Source of the DNA: JANXYW01 sp031400455
GTDB lineage: Bacteria > Chloroflexota > Dehalococcoidia > DSTF01 > JACRBR01
Reading direction: 5' to 3'
DNA length: 64,000 bases
Assembly: GCA_031400455.1 (NCBI GenBank)
Contig: JANNPX010000046.1
Span: 40,450-104,449 of the forward strand
Of this stretch, positions 44,900-53,576 are shown in pieces. Below the pieces are notes generated by a model. That model searched no databases. It worked only from the letters and a program-made list of their open reading frames with translations, and was not told the origin of the DNA. The translations under genes and the position numbers were made by a program. Each line of letters starts with the position of its first letter. Positions within the stretch are counted from its first letter, which is position 1.

Positions 44900-45835
44900 G
44901 TGCGCTCCGAGCGCCGCCGGAGGTTCGCCATCGCGTCTGAACCTGCACCACGCATCGCCGCCGCCCCCGAGATCGGAGTCGATTGCGGCTCCGTCATCCT
45001 CGACGACGGCAGGAAGCTGGCGTACGCCGAGTACGGGCGCCGCCTGGGATCGCCTGCGTTCTACTTCCACGGCACACCCGGCGGGTTGCTGGAGGGTCGG
45101 TTTCTGGATGAATCGGCGCGTCTGCATGACGTACGCCTTATCGCGCTGGACCGTCCTGGCTACGGCGAGTCCGACTTCAAGAAGGGGCGCACCATCGGCG
45201 ACTTCGCTGGCGATATCGAGCAGCTTGCGGACGCGCTCGATATCAAGCGGTTTGCGGTCGTCGGACTTTCGGGCGGCGGACCGCATGCGCAGGCGTGTGC
45301 CGCGCGCATCCCGGAGCGCCTGACGACGGCGGTTGTCGTCAGCGGGGCAGGTTCGCCCGATGCGGTCCTCGACGGACGTGGCAGGTTAGGCCGTTTCTTC
45401 GTGAAGCTCGGGCTGTGGATGGCGCCGTTCTTCGCGTTGCTTTCGGCGATGTGGGTGGCGTTCTGGGCGCCGCACTCGAAGCAATGGATGATGCCGCGCT
45501 CGATCGATCGCGTGGTGACCAAGCGCCGCGACGTGCGCGAAGCGATGACCGAGGAAACGCGCGAGGCGTTACGTCCCGGCGGAAGAGCAATGGCGCAGGA
45601 CCTCGCGTTGTTCGCGCGGCCATGGGACTTCACGCCCGCTGATGTCGGCGCGACAGCGGTGCGTCTCTTTCACGGCGACGCGGACAAGGTCGTGCCCGTC
45701 GGCATCGGCCGCTACTTCGCGCGCGAGATCCCCGGCTGCCGCGCGACGTTCGTCCCCGGCGGCGGGCATCTGATGTTCATCGATCTTGCGGGCGAGATCA
45801 TGGAAGCCGTGCGGGCCGCTGCGCGCGACGGTTAG
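44900..45835 (+). CDS. Alpha/beta hydrolase
   Basis: The 311-residue protein starts with GTG, with TAGACT nine bases upstream and no ribosome-binding site. The hydrolase fold shows the oxyanion strand FYFHGTPGGLLEGRF, IALDRPGYGESD, the nucleophile elbow VVGLSGGGPHAQ, the acid in RLFHGDADKVVP and the histidine in VPGGGHLMFID. A hydrophobic stretch (LGLWMAPFFALLSAMWVAFWA) in the cap region could touch the membrane or bind a greasy substrate. The substrate is unknown. Its stop overlaps the end of the convergent lipocalin-like gene by four bases. Confidence 0.9.
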   Translation: MRSERRRRFAIASEPAPRIAAAPEIGVDCGSVILDDGRKLAYAEYGRRLGSPAFYFHGTPGGLLEGRFLDESARLHDVRLIALDRPGYGESDFKKGRTIGDFAGDIEQLADALDIKRFAVVGLSGGGPHAQACAARIPERLTTAVVVSGAGSPDAVLDGRGRLGRFFVKLGLWMAPFFALLSAMWVAFWAPHSKQWMMPRSIDRVVTKRRDVREAMTEETREALRPGGRAMAQDLALFARPWDFTPADVGATAVRLFHGDADKVVPVGIGRYFAREIPGCRATFVPGGGHLMFIDLAGEIMEAVRAAARDG

Positions 45836-46263
45836 GCGATCCGCTGCCAGACCGTAGAAGCCTCAACCGCGGTTTCATCGGCGGCGCTAACCGAATCGCT
45901 GAGCGTCAGCCGATCGCCATCGATCATGAAGCGGCGGTTGGGCACGCTCCCCACCCACGACGGAAAGGCGCTGCCGATGACGTGATGTCGCACGACGCTC
46001 GTTGCGCGATCGATCTCGTACGTGCCGAAGTAGGCGATGTAGCCAGCGAACGCGGACGCCATCGCGGTCTCGATGCCGTTGGCATGATCGGGCGGCGGTG
46101 CGGGCCGATCGGCGCGCATAACCTGCGCCGACATGTTGCCCGCGTCGTCATACGTCAGGACGCCGACGGCGTTTGGGCCGAAGGGGTTTGCGTGGCGGCC
46201 ATCGGCGCGGCGCCACTCGGTGGCGACGAGCGCCCACGTGCCGACGAGTTCGTTCGCTGCCAA
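45832..46263 (-). CDS. Lipocalin-like domain protein
   Basis: The 143-residue protein matches the small lipocalin_5 type: it opens LVGTWALVATEWRRADG and continues NPFGPNAVGVLTYDDAGNMSAQVM, YIAYFGTYEIDRATSVVRHHV and RRFMIDGDRLTL. These are short beta-barrel proteins with an unproven ligand. It follows glyA on the same strand by three bases, so it is likely the second gene of a glyA operon. Confidence 0.85.
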   Translation of the reverse strand: MAANELVGTWALVATEWRRADGRHANPFGPNAVGVLTYDDAGNMSAQVMRADRPAPPPDHANGIETAMASAFAGYIAYFGTYEIDRATSVVRHHVIGSAFPSWVGSVPNRRFMIDGDRLTLSDSVSAADETAVEASTVWQRIA

Positions 46264-46266
46264 CGG

Positions 46267-47541
46267 CTACGACACGCTCATGCCGGGGGCCGGGAACTGG
46301 CGGCAGAAGTCGCGGACTTCGAGACCGATGCGGTCGAGTTCGTCCTCGTCCTTCACGGCCGCGATCGCTTCGTCCATCCAGCGGCCGATCTGGCGCATAT
46401 CTTCTTCCTTCATGCCGCGCGTCGTCACCGACGGCGTGCCGATGCGCAGGCCGCTCGGGCTGAAGGGCTTGCGTGGATCGAACGGAATCGTGTTGTAGTT
46501 GCCGACGATGTTCGCGCGGTCGAGCGCCTTCGCGGCCTTCTTGCCGATCACCTTCTTGCCGGTGAGGTCGATGAGGATGAGGTGGTTGTCCGTGCCGCCG
46601 GTGATCAAGTCGAAGCCGCGTTCGTTCAATTCGCCTGCCAGCGCTTTCGCGTTGGCGACGATCTGGCGGCCGTAGTCGCGGAATTCCGCTGTCGCCGCTT
46701 CCTTCAGCGCCACGCCCACCCCGGCGATCGTGTTCTCGTGCGGCCCCCCCTGTAGGCCGGGGAAGACCGCCTTGTCGATCGCTTCGGCGTGCTCTTCCTT
46801 GCACATGATCATCGCGCCGCGCGGGCCGCGCAGCGTCTTGTGCGTCGTCGTCATCACTGCGTCCGCGTAAGGCGCGGGATTCGGGTGCACCCCGGCGACG
46901 ATAAGGCCGGAGATGTGCGAGATATCGGCGAGGAAATACGCCCCGACCTCCTTCGCGATTTCGCCGAACTTCGCGAAGTCGTACTGGCGCGGGTACGCCG
47001 TCGCACCCGCGACGATGATCCGCGGCCGCTCTGCCTTCGCGAGCGCGCGCACCTTGTCGTAATCGATCAGGTGCGTCTTCTCGTCGACCTGGTACTGCAC
47101 CGCGGTGTAGTAGCGGCCCGTCGCGCTGACCGGCCAACCGTGTGTGAGGTGGCCGCCGTGTGGCAGCGCAAGCCCCATGATCTTGTCGCCCGGCTGAAGC
47201 AGTGCGAAGTAGACGGCGAGGTTTGCCGGCGAGCCGGAGTATGGCTGCACGTTGGCGTGCTCGACGCCGAAGAGCGCCTTCGCGCGGTCCTGCACGAGCG
47301 TCTCGATCTGGTCGACGATGCGCTGGCCCTCGTAGTACCGCTTGCCTGGGTAGCCCTCCGAGTACTTATTCGCGAGGACGGAGCCGGTCGCCTCCATGAC
47401 GGCGCGCGATGTGTAGTTTTCGGACGGGATCAGGCGGATGCTATCGACCTGGTACCGCTCCTCTTCCTTGATAAGGCGGAAGATCTCGGGGTCGGTGCGC
47501 TCGGTCTCGACGAGGTACTGGTCGCCGACTTGGGTTGTCAC
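46267..47541 (-). CDS. glyA: Serine hydroxymethyltransferase
   Basis: The 424-residue PLP enzyme interconverts serine and glycine while charging tetrahydrofolate with a one-carbon unit. The family pattern is complete: RLIPSENYTSRAVMEATGSVL, KYSEGYPGKRYYEGQ, LPHGGHLTHG, ADISHISGL and the PLP lysine in MTTTHKTLRGPRG (about residue 230). GTG at 47541 is chosen because GAAGGAG sits six bases before it and the length fits the family; a longer in-frame ATG at 47646 would start inside a hairpin. An attenuator-like hairpin precedes it. FolC and the formyltransferase elsewhere in the window use the same cofactor. Confidence 0.97.
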   Translation of the reverse strand: MTTQVGDQYLVETERTDPEIFRLIKEEERYQVDSIRLIPSENYTSRAVMEATGSVLANKYSEGYPGKRYYEGQRIVDQIETLVQDRAKALFGVEHANVQPYSGSPANLAVYFALLQPGDKIMGLALPHGGHLTHGWPVSATGRYYTAVQYQVDEKTHLIDYDKVRALAKAERPRIIVAGATAYPRQYDFAKFGEIAKEVGAYFLADISHISGLIVAGVHPNPAPYADAVMTTTHKTLRGPRGAMIMCKEEHAEAIDKAVFPGLQGGPHENTIAGVGVALKEAATAEFRDYGRQIVANAKALAGELNERGFDLITGGTDNHLILIDLTGKKVIGKKAAKALDRANIVGNYNTIPFDPRKPFSPSGLRIGTPSVTTRGMKEEDMRQIGRWMDEAIAAVKDEDELDRIGLEVRDFCRQFPAPGMSVS

Positions 47542-47599
47542 GATGAGCTCCTTCGGGTGGGTGGGCCGTGGGCAACGCCCTCGACGGGTGCGGTTGGCG

Positions 47600-47636
47600 G
47601 AAATGAAACGGCCACGGTCGCTGGTACGACCGTGGC
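47600..47636 (-). terminator. Attenuator-like hairpin in the glyA leader
   Basis: On the minus strand GCCACGGTCG, a six-base loop and CGACCGTGGC form a perfect 10-bp stem, followed by CGTTTCATTTC. It lies about 60 bases before the glyA GTG, so it would stop leader transcripts unless an alternative fold prevents it. No known glycine, folate or ZTP riboswitch pattern is recognisable upstream. Confidence 0.5.
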
Positions 47637-47866
47637 AGTGCAGCATGCACGCAACCTCAGCCGTTTAGCGGCGTGGCCTGCGTCCAGTTCCCAAGTGATT
47701 GAGGGTCGAGTTCATTGCTCTCTCAGGGTATCGAGGGCGCGCCCGGTTCGTCAACGCTTTGGCGGAACCACAGAGGCAAAGAGAGTGGGAGGGTTGGTTC
47801 GGGAGGTCGTGCGGGGTACAACGCGGGGCGAGCGAGTGGGCGCCATGGGGCGAAAGGGAGGACCGT

Positions 47867-48244
47867 TTGGCCGATCCAGCATTTACGTTTCAGGGTGTGA
47901 TTGCGTACTCCGCCGGGGATGACGAGGAAGCGTCGCACTTCTTCGAGCACACCCTCGGGCTGGAGTTGGGCGCCCAGGAGGGCGGTCTGCGATTCTACAC
48001 CCTTGGCGAGGGCACGACGCTGACGGTCGACGTCTCGGGCACGATGGCCGGCGAGCCCCCGTACCTGCTCTTCAGCACGGCGAACGTGGTCGAGGCGGCG
48101 GAGCACTTCCTGCAGCGCGGCTGCCAGGTGCGAGAACTGCCGTGGGCGCCGGGCGGCGCCGGCTTTCTGGCGCGCGCGCCGGAGGGGCATACGGTGGCCG
48201 TCATCGATGCGTCGGCGCTGGATGATGGCGACACCGCAGAGTGA
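47867..48244 (+). CDS. VOC/glyoxalase-like protein
   Basis: The 125-residue frame starts at TTG 47867, chosen because AGGGAGG ends five bases before it. The upstream part of the frame is Arg/Trp-rich junk. The protein follows the vicinal-oxygen-chelate pattern: AYSAGDDEEASHFFEHTLGLEL, GGLRFYTLG, YLLFSTANVVEAAEHFLQRG, and AGFLARAPEGHTVAVIDA. The second half lacks an obvious Glu/His metal ligand at the end, so binding rather than catalysis is possible. Confidence 0.75.
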   Translation: MADPAFTFQGVIAYSAGDDEEASHFFEHTLGLELGAQEGGLRFYTLGEGTTLTVDVSGTMAGEPPYLLFSTANVVEAAEHFLQRGCQVRELPWAPGGAGFLARAPEGHTVAVIDASALDDGDTAE

Positions 48245-48304
48245 CGCCGCGCTCCTCTGAGGCTGGAAGGGCGCGGAATCGACGTAACTTGTCAACCAAA
48301 TCGA

Positions 48305-48334
48305 TTGCAATTGTTAAATCGACGCTGCTATACT
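48305..48334 (+). promoter_or_regulatory. Promoter of the zinc-ribbon protein gene
   Basis: TTGCAA (48305-48310), an 18-base spacer and TATACT (48329-48334), inside an AT-rich island. A GC-rich 80-base leader follows. Confidence 0.6.
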
Positions 48335-48419
48335 CGCCTCACTTTATGTAGGCGCCTCTCCGGGCGTCTTGAGTCGGCGTGCGCCGCGAGGGCTCGCGGG
48401 CGGTGGGGGGTGGCGTCAG

Positions 48420-48632
48420 ATGGACATCTCGAGTTTCCCGAAGTGTCAGAAGTGCAAGCAGGGCGACCTGGTACCGCTGTCCGACTTCGGCAGCCAGGGG
48501 GCGGCGATCCACTACAAAGCCTGGGCCTGCACGAACCCGGAATGCGGGTTCAACATCAAGATCCGCAACGGCGACCTCTACGTCGATGAGCCGATCGCCA
48601 GCGGAGCGCTTCACAGCCCCCGGATGCGGTAG
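48420..48632 (+). CDS. Small zinc-ribbon protein
   Basis: The 70-residue protein carries two knuckles, CQKC near residues 9-12 and CTNPEC near 37-42, the spacing of a four-cysteine zinc ribbon. The sequence between (GDLVPLSDFGSQGAAIHYKAWA) and after (GFNIKIRNGDLYVDEPI) is typical of ribbon proteins that bind nucleic acid or protein. No family name is recognised. It has its own well-formed promoter at 48305-48334, which supports a real gene. Confidence 0.75.
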   Translation: MDISSFPKCQKCKQGDLVPLSDFGSQGAAIHYKAWACTNPECGFNIKIRNGDLYVDEPIASGALHSPRMR

Positions 48633-48739
48633 CGCCGCACTGTCATTCAGAGCGAAGCGAAGAATCTTCTCCGTGCTTGCACAGGTTCTCAGTGATCACT
48701 GGGTTCACAACCGAACGTCACCGCGCGAGGCGCCAGGGG

Positions 48740-48850
48740 CAGACGATCGACCAGGCGGTATGCGGCGTATGGCGCATCGAGGGCGGACGCGCCGTAGAGC
48801 TCTGGGCCCATTTCGAAGACCAGGCGGCGTGCGACGCGCTCTGGACATAG
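48740..48850 (+). pseudogene. Fragment of a SnoaL/NTF2-like gene
   Basis: This frame reads DQAVCGVWRIEGGRAVELWA followed by HFEDQAACDALWT and a stop, the typical C-terminus of SnoaL-like proteins (G-R-x-V-E-x-W-x-H-F). No start codon or N-terminal half is found upstream, where CATTCAGAGCGAAGCGAAGA, a common intergenic filler, occurs at about 48644. It is probably the surviving tail of a decayed gene. Confidence 0.5.
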
Positions 48851-49007
48851 CGGCATGCGCCGCTTTGTCGCCGGTCGATGGATCGTTACCATAGACCAAC
48901 TTTCCATTCATGACGAACCACCGGACGCAGCAGGCTGTCTCCTTCGGACACTACCGGCGTCCACATAGCGGCGGCGTGATCTCAGGCTGGCGCGCACAGG
49001 AGGCTGA

Positions 49008-51689
49008 ATGCCCGACCTTGATCTCGAGACGGAACGTGAGATGTTGGCCTACGCGTCGTGCGCGCGCGGCGGCGGGCTGGCCGGCGGGGCCGCGTACGCC
49101 CGCCCGTTCGCGCTGACCGGCGATGCGGCGCACTACGCGCGCGACCTCACCGTGGACGTGCGGCACATCAAGCTGACGATCCGTATAGATCCCAAGGCGA
49201 AGCACATCGCCGGCACGGCGACGCACTACCTGTCGGCCATCAACGCCGGCGTGCGGCACATCGACTTCGATGCGGTCGAGATGTCGATCAGCAAGGTGAC
49301 CGTCGGCGGCAAGCCGGCGAAGTTCGACCACAGCGACCCGGTACTGCGGGTCGAGACCGGGCGCGCGCTGAAGCCCGGCGTCGAGACGGAGGTAGCGATC
49401 ACCTACGCGGCAGAGCCGCGGCGCGGACTGTACTTCGTCGCGCCGGACAAGGTCTCACCGAAGAAGCCGTTGCAGGCCTGGACGCAGGGGCAGGACGAGG
49501 ACTCGCGCCACTGGTACCCGTGCATCGACTTCCCGAACCATCAGCAGACCAGCGAAGTGATCGTTACCGTGCCCGCGAAGATGATCAGCATCGGTAACGG
49601 GGTGCTGAAGAGCATCCGCGAGAACGCTCGCAACGGCACACGCACCTTCCACTGGTACCAGGCGACGCCTCACGTCACGTACCTTCTCAGCCAGATTGTC
49701 GGCGAGTTCGCCGAGATCGAGCACACGTGGCAGAAGGTGCCGGTGCAATACTACGGCCCGAAGGGACGGGCAGCCGATCTTCAGCGTACGCTCGACCGCA
49801 CGCCGAAGATGCTGGCGTTCTTCAGCGATGTCACCGGCGTCAAGTATCCGTATGCGCGGTACGCGCAGTCGTTCGTCGCCGACTTCATCTTCGGCGGCAT
49901 GGAGAACGTCAGCGCGACGACGCTCACCGATACGTCGCTGCTCGACAGGCGTGCGTCGCTCGACATCGACGCCGACGGACTGCTCGCGCACGAACTGGCG
50001 CACCAGTGGTTCGGCGATCTGCTGACGTGCCGCGACTGGTCGCACGGCTGGCTGAACGAGGGCTTCGCGACGTACTTCGAGGCGCTCTTCACGGAGCACC
50101 ACAAGGGCAGCGACGAGTTCCGCTACGAGCTCTACCAGAACACGCAGCTCTACATGGGCGAAGACGGCGGCCGCTACCGCCGTGCTATCGTCAACAACGT
50201 TTACCACGAGCCCATCGATCTGTTCGACAGGCACCTGTACGAGAAGGGATCGCTCGTCCTGCACATGATCCGCAGCGTGCTCGGCGATGACCTCTGGTGG
50301 AAGGCGATCCGCTACTACGTCAACAAGCACAAGAGCACCAACGTCACTACGCCCGACCTGCAGCGTGCGATCGAGATCGCTACCGGGCGTAACATCGACT
50401 GGCTGTTCGACCAGTACGTGTACCGGGGCGGGCACCCCGCGTTCAAGCTGGCTTACGAGTGGGATGCGGACGCGAAGCGCGCGAAGCTCAGCGTGACGCA
50501 GACGCAGGACGAGAAGGATTCGTCGGTCTTCCGCCTGCCCGTCAGTGTCGACTTCACGGTTGATGGCACGAAGCATGCATTCAAGGTGGAGATCGCCGAG
50601 AAGGCGCACAACTTCTTCTTCGCGCTGCCCGGCAAGCCGGAGATGGTGCGGTTCGATCCCGGCCACAACTACCTCAAGACGGTCGACTTCAAGCGCGGCA
50701 AGGACCTGCTGCTCTACCAGCTCAAGCACGACGACGACCCGACGGGCCGCATCTCTGCCGCGAAGGAGCTGGCGAAGCTCGGCACGCCGGCGGCCGTCGA
50801 TGCGCTCAAGATCGCAATTCAGCACGACAAATTCTGGGGCGTGCAGTTCGAGGCCGCCCGGGCCCTCGGCAGCATGCGCAGCGAGATCGCCCGCGATGCG
50901 CTGCTGGCGTGCCGAAGCGTGCGGCACCCGAAGGCGCGCCGTGGCGTCATCGGCGCACTCGGCCAGTTCCGAAACGATGATGCGGTCGCAGCCGCGCTCG
51001 AAGCCATCGTGCGCAAGGGCGACGCCAGCTACTACGTCGAGGCCGTCGCGGCGCAGTCTCTCGGACAGACGCGCGTCGCAAAGGCGTTCGACGTCCTCTC
51101 GAAGGTCGCGATGGCGAGGGAGTCGCAGAACGACGTCATCCGCGCCCAGGCTCTGGCCGGGCTGACCGAATTGAAGGACGAGCGTGCGCTGCCGATCGCC
51201 ATCGAGTGGACGAAGCGCGGCAAGTCGAACCCCGTGCGCGGTGCGGCGACGCTGGCGCTCGGCAAGCTCGGACAGTTGAGCGATCAGGCGAAAGAGAAGG
51301 CATACGATCGCCTCGTCGAGCTGCTGCCCGACGAGTGGCTGCGTGTCCGCCTCAACGCCATCGCCGCGCTCGCCGAGCTGAAGCTACCGAAGTCCGTAGC
51401 GGAACTGGAGCGCGTGCGTGCCCGCGATCTCGACGGCCGCGTTATCCGTGCCGCCCGCGAGGCGATCGCCCGCATCCGCGAGGGCGCCGACAAGGGCGAC
51501 GAAGTGAAGAAGCTGCGCGAAGACCTCGAGAAGCTGCAGGAGGACAACCGCTCGCTAAAGGATCGGCTGGACAAGCTGGAGTCGCCCGGCGGCCGGGCCC
51601 CGAAGTCCGCCGCGAAGAAGGCCGTCGCGAAGGCGAAGGCGCCAGCGAAGCGCCGTCCGACGCGCGTCGCGGCGGCGCGGTCACGGTAG
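49008..51689 (+). CDS. M1-family metallo-aminopeptidase with HEAT repeats and basic tail
   Basis: The 893-residue protein has an M1 N-terminal beta domain, the substrate-binding GGMENVSAT, and the zinc site HELAHQWFGD (His328, Glu329, His332) with the third ligand in NEGFATYFE. These remove N-terminal amino acids from peptides. Beyond residue 580 it carries HEAT-like helical repeats (RISAAKELAKLGTPAAVDAL, VRLNAIAALAELKLPKSVAE), then a coiled coil (VKKLREDLEKLQEDNRSLKD) and a Lys/Ala-rich tail resembling histone H1-like tails. This layout resembles TAF2-like M1 proteins. AGGAGG precedes the start. Confidence 0.93.
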   Translation: MPDLDLETEREMLAYASCARGGGLAGGAAYARPFALTGDAAHYARDLTVDVRHIKLTIRIDPKAKHIAGTATHYLSAINAGVRHIDFDAVEMSISKVTVGGKPAKFDHSDPVLRVETGRALKPGVETEVAITYAAEPRRGLYFVAPDKVSPKKPLQAWTQGQDEDSRHWYPCIDFPNHQQTSEVIVTVPAKMISIGNGVLKSIRENARNGTRTFHWYQATPHVTYLLSQIVGEFAEIEHTWQKVPVQYYGPKGRAADLQRTLDRTPKMLAFFSDVTGVKYPYARYAQSFVADFIFGGMENVSATTLTDTSLLDRRASLDIDADGLLAHELAHQWFGDLLTCRDWSHGWLNEGFATYFEALFTEHHKGSDEFRYELYQNTQLYMGEDGGRYRRAIVNNVYHEPIDLFDRHLYEKGSLVLHMIRSVLGDDLWWKAIRYYVNKHKSTNVTTPDLQRAIEIATGRNIDWLFDQYVYRGGHPAFKLAYEWDADAKRAKLSVTQTQDEKDSSVFRLPVSVDFTVDGTKHAFKVEIAEKAHNFFFALPGKPEMVRFDPGHNYLKTVDFKRGKDLLLYQLKHDDDPTGRISAAKELAKLGTPAAVDALKIAIQHDKFWGVQFEAARALGSMRSEIARDALLACRSVRHPKARRGVIGALGQFRNDDAVAAALEAIVRKGDASYYVEAVAAQSLGQTRVAKAFDVLSKVAMARESQNDVIRAQALAGLTELKDERALPIAIEWTKRGKSNPVRGAATLALGKLGQLSDQAKEKAYDRLVELLPDEWLRVRLNAIAALAELKLPKSVAELERVRARDLDGRVIRAAREAIARIREGADKGDEVKKLREDLEKLQEDNRSLKDRLDKLESPGGRAPKSAAKKAVAKAKAPAKRRPTRVAAARSR

Positions 51690-51711
51690 GGGCGCACGGC
51701 TGTGCGCCCCG
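51688..51711. repeat. GTAGGGGC-family palindrome
   Basis: GTAGGGGCGCACGGCTGTGC followed by GCCCC overlaps the stop of the aminopeptidase gene. The stem may act at its 3' end. Confidence 0.8.
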
Positions 51712-51784
51712 TGCGGAGCGATACTGCGCTTTCCGCACCGCACGAATGCTGCGCAATCCCACTGAACCGCGTACGCTTCCCTGC

Positions 51785-52858
51785 ATGAACGTGCCGCCGA
51801 TCGATCCCGCCTCCGTTGATGCCGTACGTGAAGCTCTCGCCGCATACCTCGCGGCGCGCGACGACACGCGCACGGCGCAGATCATCGAACCGCCGGCGCC
51901 GTTGGGCAGCGGGTTCGATTCCTTCATCTACACGTTCAGGCTGGCGGGCGTGACCGATGCGCAGTGGTCGGTGCCGCTCGTGCTTCGCCTTCAGGGCAAG
52001 CCCGAGCAAGCGCTGAAGGTGCGGCGCGAGGCTGATGTGCAGGACTTCATCGCCAAATCCGGATATCCAGTGCCCGCCCTGCTGGTCGCGGAGGGCGCCG
52101 CCAACCCCTTCGGGCTGCCGTTCCAGATCATGGAGTTCGTGTCCGGCGGCACCTTGCTTTCTCGCATCACCGCCAACCCGCTCCGCGCCGCCGGTCTGCT
52201 GGCCCGCGCAGGAACGCTGCACGCCGACCTGCATCGCCTATCCGTGACGGGTTGGCCGCTCGACCACGGCGCCGATCCGATGGTGCTGCGCCAGATCGCC
52301 GCCATCCGCGAGCGCATCACCCGGGAGCGGCTTACGGGCTTCGACGATGGTCTCGCATGGCTGGAACGAAACGCTCCGGCGGTGTTGCCAGAAACGGCCG
52401 TCATCACACACCAGGATTTTCACCCGCTGAATATCGTCGTAACTGGGGGCGGAGGCCTCTCGGTGATCGACTGGGCCGGCGCTGAACTCGGCGACCGCCA
52501 GAGCGACGTCGCGCGGACGCTGACGCTCTTCTCGTTCGCGTACATCGTCGCGTCGTCCAGCGTCGAGCGAATCATCCTGAAGGCAGCACGCGGCTTCTTG
52601 CGCTCACGCTACCTCCGGGGATACGAGCAAGCGTTCCCGCTCGACCCGCGGCGCCTCGCGTATTTCGAGGCGCTGCAATCGTTCTCGTTCCTCGTCCAAA
52701 TCAGGGAAATACTGGCCGCGCCTGCGGAGTTCGCCGCGCCAAGCGATGCCGCGCGACGCTTCCAGGACCGTCTGCCCGCGCTCGCCGCTGGCTTCGACGA
52801 ATACGTGCGCCGTCGCATGGCAGATGCCGAGCGAACGCTTTCGCTTCCGCTCTCGTAG
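51785..52858 (+). CDS. APH-family phosphotransferase (kinase-like)
   Basis: The 357-residue protein has the APH/kinase fold: an N-lobe with LGSGFDSFIYTFRL and the nucleotide Lys region, LPFQIMEFVSGGTLL as hinge, the catalytic loop ITHQDFHPLNIVV and the metal Asp in LSVIDWAGAELGDRQSDVART. The catalytic residues are intact. Relatives act on antibiotics, thiamine, homoserine or acyl-CoA precursors. TACGCT seven bases before the ATG, without ribosome-binding site, suggests a leaderless message. It is not closely related to the APH genes at 812 or 54416. Confidence 0.87.
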   Translation: MNVPPIDPASVDAVREALAAYLAARDDTRTAQIIEPPAPLGSGFDSFIYTFRLAGVTDAQWSVPLVLRLQGKPEQALKVRREADVQDFIAKSGYPVPALLVAEGAANPFGLPFQIMEFVSGGTLLSRITANPLRAAGLLARAGTLHADLHRLSVTGWPLDHGADPMVLRQIAAIRERITRERLTGFDDGLAWLERNAPAVLPETAVITHQDFHPLNIVVTGGGGLSVIDWAGAELGDRQSDVARTLTLFSFAYIVASSSVERIILKAARGFLRSRYLRGYEQAFPLDPRRLAYFEALQSFSFLVQIREILAAPAEFAAPSDAARRFQDRLPALAAGFDEYVRRRMADAERTLSLPLS

Positions 52859-52882
52859 CTGGGATGGGGCGAATCATAGCGG

Positions 52883-52914
52883 GAAGGCAAAGGCCGGATC
52901 GTTCGACCCGGCCT
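52883..52914 (-). terminator. Terminator of the SWIM zinc-finger gene
   Basis: AGGCCGG (52891-52897) and CCGGCCT (52908-52914) pair with a short inner stem (TCG/CGA). On the minus strand the hairpin is followed by TTTGCCTTC. Confidence 0.65.
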
Positions 52915-52950
52915 CATCGGTGGCTATTCAGTTGTGGCGGGGTGTCGCTG

Positions 52951-53208
52951 CTACGCGAATGCGGGCGTCATCACGGCCGTTGCCGGAATCATGCCGTCGA
53001 GGACGCGTTCGAGCGCCATCGTGTGGGCGCACGAGCCCCAGCCTTCAAAGAAATCGCAAGAGCAGCGCCAGGCGTCGCCCTCCAGGGCCACATGATGGGT
53101 ATCGTTCTCGCCTCGGAAATCGACCTGCAGGCTGGAGACGTGCATCCTGTCGCGCTCCTGAGCGTACTTCTTCGCCTTGTCGACCTTACCGATGAGTCCA
53201 GAGTTCAT
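52951..53208 (-). CDS. Small SWIM zinc-finger protein
   Basis: The 85-residue protein starts at ATG 53208 after AGAGGAT (a longer in-frame start at 53262 lies in a terminator stem). It opens NSGLIGKVDKAKKYAQER and contains the SWIM motif C-x-C-x(n)-C-x-H in WRCSCDFFEGWGSCAHTMAL. SWIM domains bind DNA or protein. Near-identical short proteins are common in Chloroflexota and Actinobacteria as stand-alone genes. Terminators lie both before and after it. Confidence 0.85.
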   Translation of the reverse strand: MNSGLIGKVDKAKKYAQERDRMHVSSLQVDFRGENDTHHVALEGDAWRCSCDFFEGWGSCAHTMALERVLDGMIPATAVMTPAFA

Positions 53209-53251
53209 GGGCAGGGATATCCTCTCACTCTGCGCTGGCTGGCCTGGTGAA

Positions 53252-53282
53252 CGAAAAAGCACCGCGCGATCACGCGGTGCTT
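53252..53282 (-). terminator. Strong terminator upstream of the SWIM gene
   Basis: On the minus strand AAGCACCGCG, loop TGATCG and CGCGGTGCTT form a 10-bp stem followed by TTTCG. It sits 44 bases before the SWIM gene start. It therefore either ends a short upstream RNA or works as an attenuator for the gene. Confidence 0.75.
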
Positions 53283-53446
53283 GGTTACCCGAATCTGAGC
53301 GATGGTACGTCCAAGGTGGTGGCCTCCCTCGACAGATCTACCATAGTACTCGGCCGGGAAGCCTGTCAACTGGTAACCGTAAATCTCCTGTTACAACCGG
53401 GTCAACTTTTCGCTGCTGGGCGGCGTTCTACCATCGAGACCCGCTG

Positions 53447-53471
53447 TAGGGGCGGCCCTGCGTGGCCGCCC
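53447..53471. repeat. GTAGGGGC-family palindrome
   Basis: GTAGGGGCGGCCCTGCGTGG followed by CCGCC is a stem-loop of the dispersed family. Just after, 53520-53545 reads CCTTCGTGTCCTTCGTGGTT, a low-complexity filler found in many bacterial intergenic regions. The gap 53283-53576 holds no gene. Confidence 0.75.
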
Positions 53472-53576
53472 GCGTCCGGGCACACCCCTTCCGACTTCCA
53501 ACCTCTGACCCCCTAACCCTTCGTGCCCCTTCGTGTCCTTCGTGGTTCAATAGCGGCAACGAAGGAGCCACGCACC

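Noticed and set aside
47542..47646. Longer glyA start at 47646
   Set aside because: It would start inside the leader hairpin. GTG 47541 has a good ribosome-binding site and gives the normal protein length.
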